Program-made: the position numbers and the translations under genes
NCBI GenBank assembly: GCA_963930775.1
Contig: OZ005690.1
Location: 5,130,225 to 5,194,224, forward strand
Source: Cliona cf. orientalis
Lineage: Eukaryota > Porifera > Demospongiae > Clionaida > Clionaidae
Direction of reading: 5' to 3'
Length of the DNA stretch: 64,000 nucleotides
Notes under the pieces: model-generated
What the model was told of the DNA's origin: nothing
The model's database searches: none
Seen by the model: the letters and a program-made list of their open reading frames with translations, nothing else
Shown: in pieces, positions 21,898 to 33,384 of the stretch
Position numbering within the stretch: position 1 is the first letter of the stretch
How the letters are laid out: each line of letters begins with the position of its first letter

Positions 21898-22693
21898 ATA
21901 CATAGTGACGTGTGGCAGTGACTGTGATGTGCGTACGTTTGTTGGTCTTGAAGATGATGATGTTTCTGAGTTCCCAGTCTCCTCCTCCAATCTCACTGCC
22001 CTCATGTGCTACACGGCTGATGTCGTTGCCATGGCGATGAATGAGTTGCTCTATAGCTACCATAGACATGCATATGAATGCATAAAAGTGATAATTATGA
22101 AGTAAGAAGCATGTTTTGATGAATTATTTTTTCACATTCATCATGTGACTGATATCACTTTATGATAACTAAATATTTAGCTCTTTTTCCAAAATGTATC
22201 AATTTTGCTCATTGTACAATCCTCTTAGACTTCAATTTCGTATTTCTCTCTTAGGGATCATGTGAAGGTATCTTAATGAGATTCACGGCTCCAGCCACAT
22301 GCCTGGACCTCAGTGTTGGCCACACCCACCTAGCTGCCGGATCAGCAGAGTTAGTTATGGAGATTGCTGACTCATCAAAGACATACACCCTACATCCATG
22401 GACACGAGAGGCCCCGCCCTGCCCTGGATGAAATTTGACCCCGGGGGGAATTAGCTATTGGTGAGTTAGCATTGTGTTTAGGTGGCCACATGTGATTGGA
22501 CTAATGAAGTTACTGGGTGGAAGATTAAGAGGGAGTGCAAATTTTGTATACTGTATGAAATTTAAGCTCACTACTCTTGGAGATGCTTGAATCTTACAAA
22601 ATTAATTATAGTGACATTGTTTTGCTAAATCCACAGGCCTCTTCCTGCTGTGATGGATCAGTGAAGTTATGGTCTCTTCCTAACAAATATTAA
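21898..22693 (+). pseudogene. WDHD1/AND-1-like WD40 fragment, decayed
   Basis: Three exon-like segments match the N-terminal WD40 region of the replisome protein AND-1/WDHD1 (Ctf4). Exon 21898-~22100 reads YIVTCGSDCDVR then LEDDDVSEF. Exon 22255-22459 reads GILMRFTAPA.. LAAGSAELVMEI and, after a frame change, MKFDPGGN. Exon 22637-22693 reads ASSCCDGSVKLWSL. Splice-like sites flank them (ctcccag, ctcttag, attg/gtgagt, ccacag). A frameshift near 22410 and an in-frame TAG just after FDPGGN break the second exon, and a stop closes the third. The downstream WD repeats, SepB domain and HMG box are absent. In animals AND-1 links the CMG helicase with polymerase alpha. This copy is a relic or partial duplicate. 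Confidence 0.75.
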
Positions 22694-22856
22694 TTAAATA
22701 AGTGATTGAGGGAAGTGCTATAGAATTTGGGATCGAGTTTAATGATTGTTTGGGGGGGAGGGGTGCTATGCAGCCTCCATGCTAGACATCTTAGAGACGG
22801 TAGCTACGTATACCATGTGATAAGATTGATATCTCTGGCAATTAAGCTCTAACATA
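22694..22856. other. Short spacer
   Basis: Non-coding spacer between the WDHD1-like relic and the large foldback. Contains a short G run at 22752-22758. Confidence 0.3.
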
Positions 22857-24471
22857 CACAGTAAAAACAACTTTGTTATAATAACATAAAATTTGTGTCA
22901 TATTGATGCATTTTGTATAACATATCAAAGTATGTTATAATAGCACACATCCTTGTATGCTAAAATTACAGTAAATTCTCTGCTGTATTAACAAATGTAG
23001 CTGTGTTATATTGGCAGTATGTACTTATAACATGGATATTGATGTAATTATTACTATGACATTTATGCTATATCAACATGCTATTTTGTGTCATATTTAT
23101 AATATGTATTATTTACATATCAATTGTTGTCAAAATGAGAATCTATTATTGTTATACTGACAATAATGCATGCTGTCAACATAATTATTATTATTGGTGT
23201 ATTAACACTGCACCATGTTAGTGTAACACCACAATTTGATAACGTGTAAGGATGTTATTATAATCACATATTCATTATTTTGACATTAAATAAGTTACAT
23301 TAAAGATATTGCACAAATATCATTATTAACTTGTGCCTATGTTCACAGTAGCTACCTTAAGGTGACCATTAATTATGGGCACTAAACATTCGACACTATT
23401 TCTGTGGATTGTTCCCAAAACACAAAAGTCTGTACCTCTACCCGCTCACAATAGCTACCAGGGTGCATTTCAGGATTTCGCTCAAGAGGGAGCAAAATTA
23501 ATGCATAGTGGTGAACTTTAAGGGGGAGCAACCCCGGCCACATAGGGAAGGCCAATTTCCAAGAGAGGGGGGGGGGGGGCGGCAAAAGCACCCCCTGAAA
23601 TAAACCCTGGCTACTGTACAGTATAGAACATTACACCTGCAACTAATTGTCACCCTAAGGTACTATATACATGATATACATCAGCTATAATAATGTCAAC
23701 ACCATACGTACTATGTGTTCAAGTTCAATACTAACGTGTCAGAGTTAAGTTCCTTCAGCACTATCATCCAGGTAGCATTCTGACATACCTGCATACTGCA
23801 TGTCAACAGGGCCACCATCATATCAGCTTAAAAATTTGACAACTGAGCTGCAGAGATAAAGATGGTGATACAAATCAGAGAGAATGCATGAGGCCGGGGG
23901 GGGGGGGGGGGGGGGGGGGGGGAGGGGGGGGTGGTGGAGAGACAGACAGAGAGAGAGATGAGATGAAATAAGAGGAAAAACTGACATACCTACATGTTGT
24001 CAACGGCTGAGTTCATCATCATATCAGCTTAAATTTGAAAGCCAAGCTGCAGAGATAAAAAATGGGGAGGCAAATCAAAGGAGAGAGAGAGGAATAGGAA
24101 GAGAGATATATAGGACAAAAGGTAAAAAGAGAGGGGAGCAGGAATAGAGAGATGAGGGAAGAGAGTTAGCGGGACAGACTAGTTTATACGACAGAAGGGG
24201 AAGAGAGGGGGAGGGGGAGAGAGATAAAAGACGAGAGAGAGAGATAAAGAGGAGAGGTAGAAACTGACATACCTCCATACCATCAACAGGCCTCACCATC
24301 GCATCAGCTTAAAAATTTGACAACTGAGCTGCAGAGATAAAAGGATACAATCATAGAATCAATTTAAAAGAGAGGGAGGAGGAAAAGACATTTGAGAGAG
24401 CTAGACGAGATGAATGAGAGAGACAAGACAAGAGAAAATAAGCAGGAGGTGAAGGGGGCAGAAACAGAAAA

Positions 24472-24532
<61 letters not shown>

Positions 24533-25995
24533 GATGAGGTAATAGGAGAAACTTACATGCATACATGCTGTCAACAGCTGTATCATCGTAGCAGTTTAAA
24601 TTTGAAGGCTGAGCTGCAGAGATAAAGTTTGGGGAAGCAAATCAAACAAGAGAGGGAGGAGAAGAGAGAGAGGGAGAGAGAGGGGAGGGGAGGGAAAGAG
24701 AGTGGATAAAGAAAGAGAGAGGGCAGAATCAGGGAGAAAGACAAAAATGAAATATAACATGTAGTAAGGAGAAGATAAGTAGGTAGTATTTATTACTCAC
24801 CAAAAGCTTAGTAGAACAGCCTTTAAATCTAATTAAAATGTGATATGGGAGGGGTGTACTTCGAACCAAAAGTGTCAAAATTATTAATAGCTACCTGGAA
24901 CACCAATGGAGTTTGTAACCAGTTTCCCCCACTATCTTAGCAATAAATTGAACTATGTTAAGACCATGCAGGTATAGAATAGAAGTGGTACTGTGACTGT
25001 AACAATATCCTCACCTTGTACTAGTGTAGCACTTCTCTACATATAGCCACTTGATCTTCTACTAGATTGTGTTTTAGACCTACAGATATTCATACAAAAC
25101 TAAAGAGAGATAAAAAAATATGAACTAGAAGGCTTCACAGGAACCATGTTAGTAACTATATGCTGGAAATCTTTACAAATAGGTTCAGCTTAGGGTTCAT
25201 GTATTATCTACTTTACTCTAAAAGATGTTCAAGGCTAAAGCTACCTAGCTAGCATACTCAGAACAGTCAACACCAAATTTAGCTAATTCAATGGGTTCCA
25301 CACCATTTACCTTTGTTATTTTTAATGACTTCAGAGCTCTCTGCCTTCTTTCACACAGAATAAGCACTCTTCATGTCTTCTCCATTTTCAAATTTCAGCT
25401 GCAGCTGCCACTCGCTCATTAGTATGCGCATGCGTGGTTATGACGTCATTACAGTATGTACTCGGGTCACTGATCTATTTGTAGTGAAGCTCACTACCCA
25501 TATATTTTACTAAGATATAATTATAGTGAACCACCTCTATTAGTAGTGACCATCACTACCAATATATTTCACTATATGCCATGGCAGGTTGTCAACAGTA
25601 CATAAAACTCTGCCATAATGTGTCGTACATGACATTGTTCATAATTATGACAATTGTATTGTTAATATAAAGCATTACATTATATTTACATGTTTGTATC
25701 ATCATATTGAGTTATATTCTTCATTATAACCTACATCGGTTATAAGTACATGCCTGTCATTGTTAGTATAATTTATAGGGTTATATTAACACATGTGTTG
25801 TTTTAGCATGAGGTGTTATTTTAACATAATTGTTTTACTGTAAGAAACCTATAATTATTACGACATCAAGATTTTATAATAACACATAAGGATTGCTATT
25901 GTGAACATCAACTGTTTCTTTGACAGCAACTTGTCAATTCTACAGTGTGTGACTGTGACAATTTTTGTTATTTTAACAAGGTTGTTTTTACTGTG
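22857..25995. mobile_element. 3.1 kb foldback-like element FB-E
   Basis: Left end CACAGTAAAAACAACTTTGT and right end ACAAGGTTGTTTTTACTGTG are inverted repeats of about 36 bp. Both are flanked by TA. Arms of ~450 bp (22857-23330 and 25600-25995) are made of degenerate GTTATAAT / TATAACA modules in opposite orientation. The core (23340-25560) carries the GA-rich tandem repeats described separately. No transposase was recognised. The reading as a single element rests on the matching ends. Confidence 0.6.
23778..24770. repeat. Tandem ~200-290 bp units with purine-rich tails
   Basis: Four units begin CTGACATACC or a close variant (near 23780, 23981, 24265, 24550), each with GAGCTGCAGAGATAAA, followed by (GA)n, (G)n or mixed purine runs. 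Notable are a ~33-base G run from about 23897 and a (GA) run of about 54 bases at 24477-24530. Serine/leucine-rich minus-strand frames are by-products of the GA repeats. Confidence 0.85.
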
Positions 25996-26080
25996 TACAG
26001 TAAATATGATTATGTTTAGTGATAGGTTATATCACTTTAACAGATAGCTCTTGCATAATTATACATTGTGATGTACATTA

Positions 26081-29000
26081 TCATAGTAACATAATGATAT
26101 ATGTACCCATATACACAGTGTTCACTCTGCCACCATAGTAGCCTCCTGCAATTACTAGGATCTCTATAGAGGATAAAGCAGCAATTGCAGTATGTGATCT
26201 TGGAGCAGGTAGATCGTTGACGTAGATCCAGGAGTTGGTGGAGGGAGAGTACATGTAGACTTCCTTCATGGTAGCTCCTCCATAAGATGTTTCATTGCCT
26301 CCTATAGCAAGAAGGTTGCCAGCTAGCACGGCTGCAGCTGGCCAATAGGTTGGAGTGTTAGGTAGTGTCTTCCAAGCAGACTGAGTGTCACTTCTACCAC
26401 TGTGGGTGTTCTGGTTGGCTGGTACAGCATTGCCAAGGAGATCATCAACTGAGGCATAGAGTGCTTGGTTGAGGCCTGAGCCATTATATCCTCCTAGTGC
26501 ATAGCATGTATTGTCAATAGGAACCAGAGATATAATATTATTACGACAAGCTGTTGGTAGTGGGTCAGTCCTGTACCACTGTGATTGCATCGCTTAATGT
26601 TGGCACTGCTCCACCTGCCACTACAAGTGCTGACTGGAGGCTTAAGACACCTGGGGACCGTCTAGCTACTGGCATGGGAGGAATGGTCTGCTTCCACTTT
26701 CGAGATTGCTGATTATACGTGTATACTTCATTACTTTCATTCCAAGTAATCTTCTTTACTCCCCCAATAGCTACTAGCTGGCCATTGACTTGACCCAGAC
26801 CAAACCATCTGACAGGAAGTGGTGGTAGAGTGGTCCACTTGTCCTGTAATGGATCATAGCAGTAGACACTGAAGTCATCATCATCATCATCAATAGTTCC
26901 TCCTCCTCCACAGTAGACCTTGCCATTGATGACTGTAGTCTTTATAAGACTTACTTTGGCTGGTAGGTTAGCACACTGTTTCCAGGTGATACTAGCCTGA
27001 AGGGTCTAAAAAATACATGTACATGCAATGGCATGACATTGCTTGTTTAAAGTGTCATGACCATCTATAGAGTGGCTTTTTTTTTAATATGTACAAGTGT
27101 TTGATATTCACCTAAACACAAAATTTGAATTTATATAGCTATTCCTATTCACCCTGTACCATTTCCATGTACAAATGGCGAAGTTTAGTACTCTCAGAAC
27201 ACATTAATTTTTAAGCCAAAATTGCAGAATTGAATACATGCATGTAAATTAATTATTGCAGTTGTACTCACCTGTTGTTTAGTAGCCAGATACTTTCTTA
27301 TTTTGGTGATTTGTTCACTCATTGCTGAGATAGTTGCATCTTTCTCTCCTAGAGCTCTGCTCCTGGCTTAAAGTTCAGAATTTTTCCTTTTGACAACAGC
27401 TTTTCTTGTTTGAATAACAGTATCCCTGTCTATGATATCTGATTGCAGCCTTGAAACAGCAGCTTGAAGCGTGGTAATTTCTCTTGATAAATCAGACATT
27501 AATTTTCTGTTTGTTTCTCTCTCCTCAGCAAAAAGTTCCTTTTGTTTTGCTAGCTGAATCTCTAGTTGTTCTCGTTCCTTTATCAACTGAAACTCATGTT
27601 GTTCTTGTTTCTCTCTCAGCTGTCTTGCATATTGCTCTCTTTGAGTTTCTAAAGCACGATTCTTAGATTTGAGTTCTACTATCTCAGCCTCGTTTTCAGC
27701 TTTTGTATATTGATTCTGAGTATTTATATCTCTAAATTCATAGGCTCCAACTGTCCCTGAATCTCCGGGACAGTCCCGGATTTTTAGCAATTGTCCCGCG
27801 TCCCGGAAGGCTTTTCTATAATTGTATTAATGGTCCCGGAAGAGGTCCAGACACTAGCATAAACACTGTAGTAATAGTACAACTAATCACTTATTGGTGG
27901 TAAAATGAACAACCTGCTTGTGGTAGTGCCTTACAAACTTTGGTTTTTGCAATACAAGAGCTCTACTGGGCTTGCAAATTCATGCTCTAGAAAGTATATT
28001 CTGGGCATTGTGGTCATCAAATTTAATCATATTGGGTGTGGTGTGGGTGGAGTTTTAATTAATGATGGCCATATCTAGTGGGTGTGGTCTATGTTCCTGG
28101 AGCTGTTCAGGAAAAGTTGGAGCCTATGTAAATTGCAGTTGTAGTTGTTCCACTTCAGTGGAATGAGATAACTTTAGGCTCTCCATTTCTCTCAATTTTT
28201 GTTCCTTCTCAACCTGTGCTTCTTTTCTAAGTGATGAAATTTGGTTTTCCTTTTGCAAAATGATCTCATCCATTCTATCTCCCTCCTCCATCAAGGCTAG
28301 AATTTCTGTTTTATGTATCAAAATTGTATCATTCTTTTCTTGAATGACCTTTTCTTTTCTTTCTCCCTCCTCAGTCAAGGCTCTTTTCTCTTCTTCAGTT
28401 TGTCTCAGCATTTCCAGTCGATTGGCAAAGGAGGCAGGAAACTGTGATGATACTCGACTAACGTGCCTAATAATCTCACCAGCATGTGGTCTCAGCTGGG
28501 GGTCATTGTTGATGCATCTGTGAATGAGATCCATCAGAGGATGTCCGTCTTCAATTGCTTCAAAAAAATGTTCACGTCGTTCAGCTTCTGTGACTGGAAT
28601 CAGTTTGCCTCCTTCGACTAGTGTTTGACCAACCTGTGGCTCTGGCCACTGACCACTGAATATGTGGATCATCATAATGCTGTAGGAGAACTCATCAACA
28701 CTTGTGTCATATTTGGGGTTGGCTACCATCACCTCTGGTGGCATGTAGGCAGGGGTGCCAGGAGTCTGGGTCATGCGACTGACCTGTAGAGGGGTCAGGT
28801 TGAGGATCCTGGCCACACCCAGATCAGAGATCTTGGCCGTCATGTTGGGGGTGAGAAGGACATTGTTGGAAGAGAGATCTCGGTGAATGATGGGAGGCGT
28901 TTGGCTGTGGAGGTAGCATAAGCCCACGTACAGCCACGTCATGAAGAATGGAGTAGCTGATGTCCTTTGGGAGAATGCCGTATTGCTCAATGCAGGAGGT

Positions 29001-29318
29001 GAGGTTGGCGTGGAGAAACTCCATGACTAGGATGGGTGCTCGCACTCTTTGCTGGAAATAGACTCCCAAAAACTGGACAATGTTGGGGTGGCGTAATTGA
29101 CTGAGTAGACGACATTCTTCCTCAAATCTACGAACAGTGTAGCTGGCATCTCCCTGTTCTAACAACACGTCATGGATCTTTTTGCCAGCACATTTCAGTC
29201 CCATGTACTCCAGTTCTAGCACAGTAGCATAGGAGCTGTGTCCCAGCTTTCGATCTGTCACTCTAACTTCAGTCAGCTTGTAAGGATCAAACCCAGTGAA
29301 TGTTGCTCTCACTGCCAT
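26081..29318 (-). pseudogene. Protein kinase-coiled-coil-Kelch gene, disrupted
   Basis: The minus-strand start is placed at 29318 (MAVRATF), where kinase homology begins. Kinase features: glycine loop LGHSSYATVLELEY, catalytic Lys in CAGKKI, HRDLSSNN, DLG in place of DFG, and MPPEVM (APE position). A long charged coiled coil follows (to ~27290), then a GT-AG intron (27006-27271) and Kelch-type repeats (VYCGGGG, YALGGYN, LLAIGGN, VIAGGYY) to a stop at 26081. Lesions: a frame change near 28925-28935 inside the catalytic domain; a 390-bp MITE at 27739-28128; a TAA near 27368; and a frame change near 26590 between Kelch repeats. Kinase-Kelch fusions form a family in sponges (from memory). This copy looks inactivated, some of it recently. 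Confidence 0.8.
27739..28128. mobile_element. MITE inserted in the kinase gene coiled coil
   Basis: A 390-bp element, ends CATAGGCTCCAACT / AGTTGGAGCCTATG, flanked by a perfect 6-bp duplication TAAATT (27733-27738 and 28129-28134). It introduces a stop codon from its own terminus in the minus-strand reading frame. The coding frame on the two sides is the same once one flank copy and the element are ignored. Interior includes a CCCGGGACAG-like hairpin near 27770-27810. Confidence 0.85.
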
Positions 29319-29369
29319 GACACTTGTATAGCTAGTACTAATGAACCAAAAGGGGTGTACAGTTTTCAT

Positions 29370-29724
29370 AGTTCATGTGATGACCACAGTATCATTCCCT
29401 TATTAGGAAGTGCCTACATAATCTTATCATAATGTTATGAATAATAATAATATTGTAGACTACTAGATCTAGAATGAAGGACTAGAATATACAATGGCCA
29501 GAGATCACGTGACAACCACAATTATTTTTGGTATTATCTTATTAAGTGAGGACATCATTGGTCACAAATTGGTCATCACAGCAGCTGCTACATTTGAGTA
29601 CATGGGCTGCATCACTGCTACCATCACAGATAATATATATGCATCCAGACTACTCTCATTAATATTCTTCTCTCAGTACCCTAACTGACTGAATATGATC
29701 ACGGATGTCACTCTGATTTTGGCC
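29370..29724. other. Intergenic, nothing recognised
   Basis: Spacer between the head of the kinase gene and the tail of the degenerate beta-helix gene. No supported gene. Confidence 0.35.
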
Positions 29725-31590
29725 TCAGTATGGTTTGAGAACACAATAGAGGGAACAATTCCAATCCTTTGCCCCATGCACGGCTATAGCCTCAATTTGA
29801 AATGTTTGGCCTGAAGTAATTCTTACTGTATGTTCCATGATATTGCACACTGGTACCAAATCCACACACATACACACCCGTGTAGGATTGGAAGTTATTG
29901 AGTGCAAATCAGTATTGGTAAAGTTAAAGTATCGATTAATCCCTTGCAGGAATATTGTCTATCCATCCACCATGTATCTCATTTCCAGCTTTTACAGCCA
30001 TATTCTGCTCAAATGAACTTGTATAATTAATTTTATTGAAAGAAAAGATCACTCCAAGACACGTGTGAAACTAGTCAGTGTCTTCTATGAAAATTCCTCC
30101 TCCTTTGCTCCTTGCTTTATTGTGACATAACTTTATTGATGCATCCTCAGCATAAACATCAATACGATTCATCAAAAAAAGCCATTGCACCACCACTTTC
30201 ACCTTCAAAAAGTGCATGGAAGGTGCCATTAATTTTATTACAATTTTTATTTGAACAAAAGTGCTGAGAGTTGCACTATTGTTCATGAATGTGAAGCTAC
30301 TATTTTCAATGATACTGCCAGAGTGTGATAATAGCATAAGGTACCAATAGTTACTAAGTAGTGATGTCAGCTTTGTTATGATGGCATCTATTATTTTCAA
30401 TTACAAGTTCTGACTGACTCACCATCACCTAATTGACGTCATCAAAATTTAATATTCCACCCTCATCTGCGGTATTATTTTTGAACATCAAAACACTCAT
30501 GAAAGTATAGAACTTGAGTCCTCGTAAATCTTGCACAACAGGACTGTTATAATAGATAGCAAATATGTTGATAAATGTAAGTTTAGAGTTAATGATTTCC
30601 ATATTCTGCAAATCTTCTATCACCATTAGTGCTCCATTTCTTGAAATCAATCTGTTATTCTCAAAGTGTAGAACGCTATTAAAAATGTGAACTTGTGATA
30701 AGAAAGAAATCATAATATTCCAATAGAGCAGATTTCCTTTGTTGATTAAATTATTGTCAAAATATTCTAGCTACTCTACTATTTGAATGAAAAATTATAC
30801 TTTTATCTAATGGCTTCTGAATATCAAATTGAACACAGTTGGATTTCGGAGATTTAGCTTGAATAAATGCCCTATGTAGCTTGCTATTGAGCAGGTGAAT
30901 AGTTTCTGAGTCCCAGGCTGTGTATGTTGCTGTAAAGGACTAGCTCATAACTTATTGCAGCTCTTTTTAGGATCATAACATTTGACATTGTGATAATACT
31001 TCGGGTGGTAATGCCCTTTAGCTTTTCTCCATAATACAATTTCACCACTAACCACTGTCACGTTCATAGCTATATCACGTTCAATATCTTACGTTGTAGA
31101 AGAAAAAGGTAGATCTTGCTCTTCTAATTGTTTGTCTGTCTATTTTAATTCTTCTCGGAAGAGAGCAATTCTGAAATGAAATATCTGCTATTTGAACATT
31201 TGTGATACCTATAGCTATATAAATTCATAGTATATGAAGTCAAAGCTAAATCTGTTCACACAGACTCAGTGACGATATTTCTTCTTGATCACCCATCAGT
31301 GTAAGCCAATCTGCACTTCTGATCACTACTTTAGGTTTTGTAGAGTTGATTATGTGAATTCCAGGTAAGAATTGAACGATTGAATCATTGATAAATGGAT
31401 GATCTCGACTATTCAACAGATCATTAAGAATAATATAGCAATTTTCATGATTGTCTGAAGGACACCTAATACCCAATTTGTTGTTCGGTAGAATGCAAGT
31501 AATACTACCAGCCACTGCTTGATGACTGCAGTAGCAAAAATAGAATAGAGCAATGCCCGCTGTGAGAATTGTTATTGCTTGATGCTTCAT
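29725..31590 (-). pseudogene. Degenerate beta-helix ectodomain gene
   Basis: Begins with a signal peptide (MKHQAITILTAGIALFYFCY) and a segment like the start of the beta-helix family (IILNDLL, QFLPGIHIIN). Separated open pieces then follow at 30713-30429 (LMVIEDLQNMEIINSKLTF, NNTADEGG), 30400-30071 (SSFTFMNNSA, KARSKGGGIF) and 30060-29725. The last piece includes GGWID and TRVCMCVDLVPVCNIMEHTV, a Cys-rich block that follows the beta-helix in relatives. The pieces are in different frames or split by stops, and the membrane spans expected after the Cys-rich block are not found. I read it as a decayed member of the family at 9599-12589, though its closest kin would be a longer subtype. Confidence 0.7.
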
Positions 31591-32745
31591 AGTATAGCTA
31601 GCTAATCATTGAGGACCAGGTGTGTGCTAAACAGTTGCATTTAATGTTTGCTATAGATGGTATAAATTGTAGCTAATGGTAGTCTTGCCATCCGGCCTTG
31701 ATCATAAACATTAAATTTGTTGATGAAACACACCATACACACACGGTCCCAACCCAAACCTTAGTTGGGAAAAGTCATTAATTATTTGTAAATTTACTAC
31801 CTATTATATAAATATACGTCATAGTATAAGTACAATAATATTATTATTATTATTATTGAATGTACAGTCAAGCTGCAATTTCTAGCATATAATAATATAT
31901 AGATTTAATTAGTATTGTTATTTCTTCACTGCAAAGTTAACATAATAATATTGGTAACTGCAGTCATTAAGTTTAGCAATTTTGTCTGTCTGTACATGAC
32001 ATATGTCTGTACTCACTCACTGCCGTATACGTAAGGCTAAGGGTCATTGGGTAGGGCAATTGGCCCAGGATGGAGAGTGAATTGGCTCGACCTCGAGATC
32101 AAGCACTTAATTCAGTTTTGGTGATGTAACAAAGAGTATAAATGTACACAGGTGCCCTGATCCACAGAGCGCACAGTATATATACCTGCTGCTTCAGCAT
32201 CGTAGCTATACTGTACATGTTCAGTATTCCCATCTATACTCAGTTGACAAGCACTAATCAATGCACAGTGAGATTGAGAGATATGACAGCCATGCATGCT
32301 GATTGATACCCAGAGTCATGCAGCAGCTAGAATCCTGCACTCCAATGCCTTCATTCAAGATGAAGTGCTTAGTCTTAATTAAATGCCTGATTGGAAGTAT
32401 TGACATAACATAGCCCCCAATTGTGGGTATAGCCCTCTTTCAATTTAACCCAAAGTTATAATATTATACCTGATCGAAGCCAGATCAGTCTGTTTGATCT
32501 AGCTACAACAAAAAAGCTCCACAACAAACTTCAATTCATCAGCCCCATATGAAGAGGCCAGAATACCAGTGCTCACAATGCCATTCACAGACGCCTATAC
32601 ATCTCAAGATCAAATGATTTTCATGTCCACCACAGACGACAGAGAAAACCGGTTCCTTTAAATTAACTCTTACTGCACGTGTGTGAGCATTATACAAGAT
32701 CCTGTATGTGCATGTGCTGCCAAGAAAGCATGCAGCCATGTATAC
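31591..32745. other. Intergenic, nothing recognised
   Basis: AT-rich, with (ATT)n near 31842-31857. No exon, RNA gene or clear inverted repeat seen. Confidence 0.35.
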
Positions 32746-32752
32746 ACAACAT

Positions 32753-33204
32753 CAGGAGTAGATTAGATAGGAGTGTTGAACTGCATACAATGCATACATG
32801 TCTGTGACAGTACCTCTAGAGTACTTGGAGTAGTACTCCACCGTACTTGAGCCAATACCCCAAGGGTACTAGAGTATATTATATTTTCAATTCTTTTTTA
32901 TACTTGTAATATATTATTTTGAAGTAGTTAGTATGATAATAATAGGATGACGTAGTAGTATGGCTTGTAATGAAACCAAGCTGTACCTCCCAGTTTATAC
33001 AGTGACACAGCCAGTCTCACACTGCTGTGGGTGAGGGCACAGCTGCATCTAGTGAGCCATGGCAACCACAGGTCTGAGTTTACATAACACCTACTTAAGC
33101 TACACAGCATGAGGCACTGATTACTATTTTGCTTGCGTCATCCTACCGGAATGCTATACAGGTTTCTGTATGGGAGTTCAACACTCCTATCTAATCTACT
33201 CCTG
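32753..33204. mobile_element. MITE (CAGGAGTAGATTAG family), copy 1
   Basis: A 452-bp element with terminal repeats of about 30 bp (CAGGAGTAGATTAGATAGGA at the left, its complement at the right) and a perfect 7-bp flanking repeat ACAACAT (32746-32752, 33205-33211). An 8-bp reading is possible if one terminal C is shared. The shared segment TTTTGCTTGCGTCATCCTAC near 33130 recurs in the second copy at 41556-41873. Confidence 0.8.
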
Positions 33205-33384
33205 ACAACATCCATGCAACATATTGACTCCTCAGAAGATGATATAGAAAATCTGCCAATGGCATGTGCATGCATGCGTCATAATGCTGCAATAATATAA
33301 TTGCTGAGATAGAAGCTGATTTACTGTTGTGTATTATAGTGCAGTACAGTTTCAGCTAGAAATTAATAATATTATTATACTTTG

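Noticed and set aside
24351..24586. Ser/Leu-rich minus-strand frames
   Set aside because: Produced by the (GA)n tract.
28890..28935. A 38-nt intron in the kinase domain to explain the frame change
   Set aside because: The sequence across it encodes conserved kinase residues (GLCYLH) in the second frame, so it is exon with an indel.
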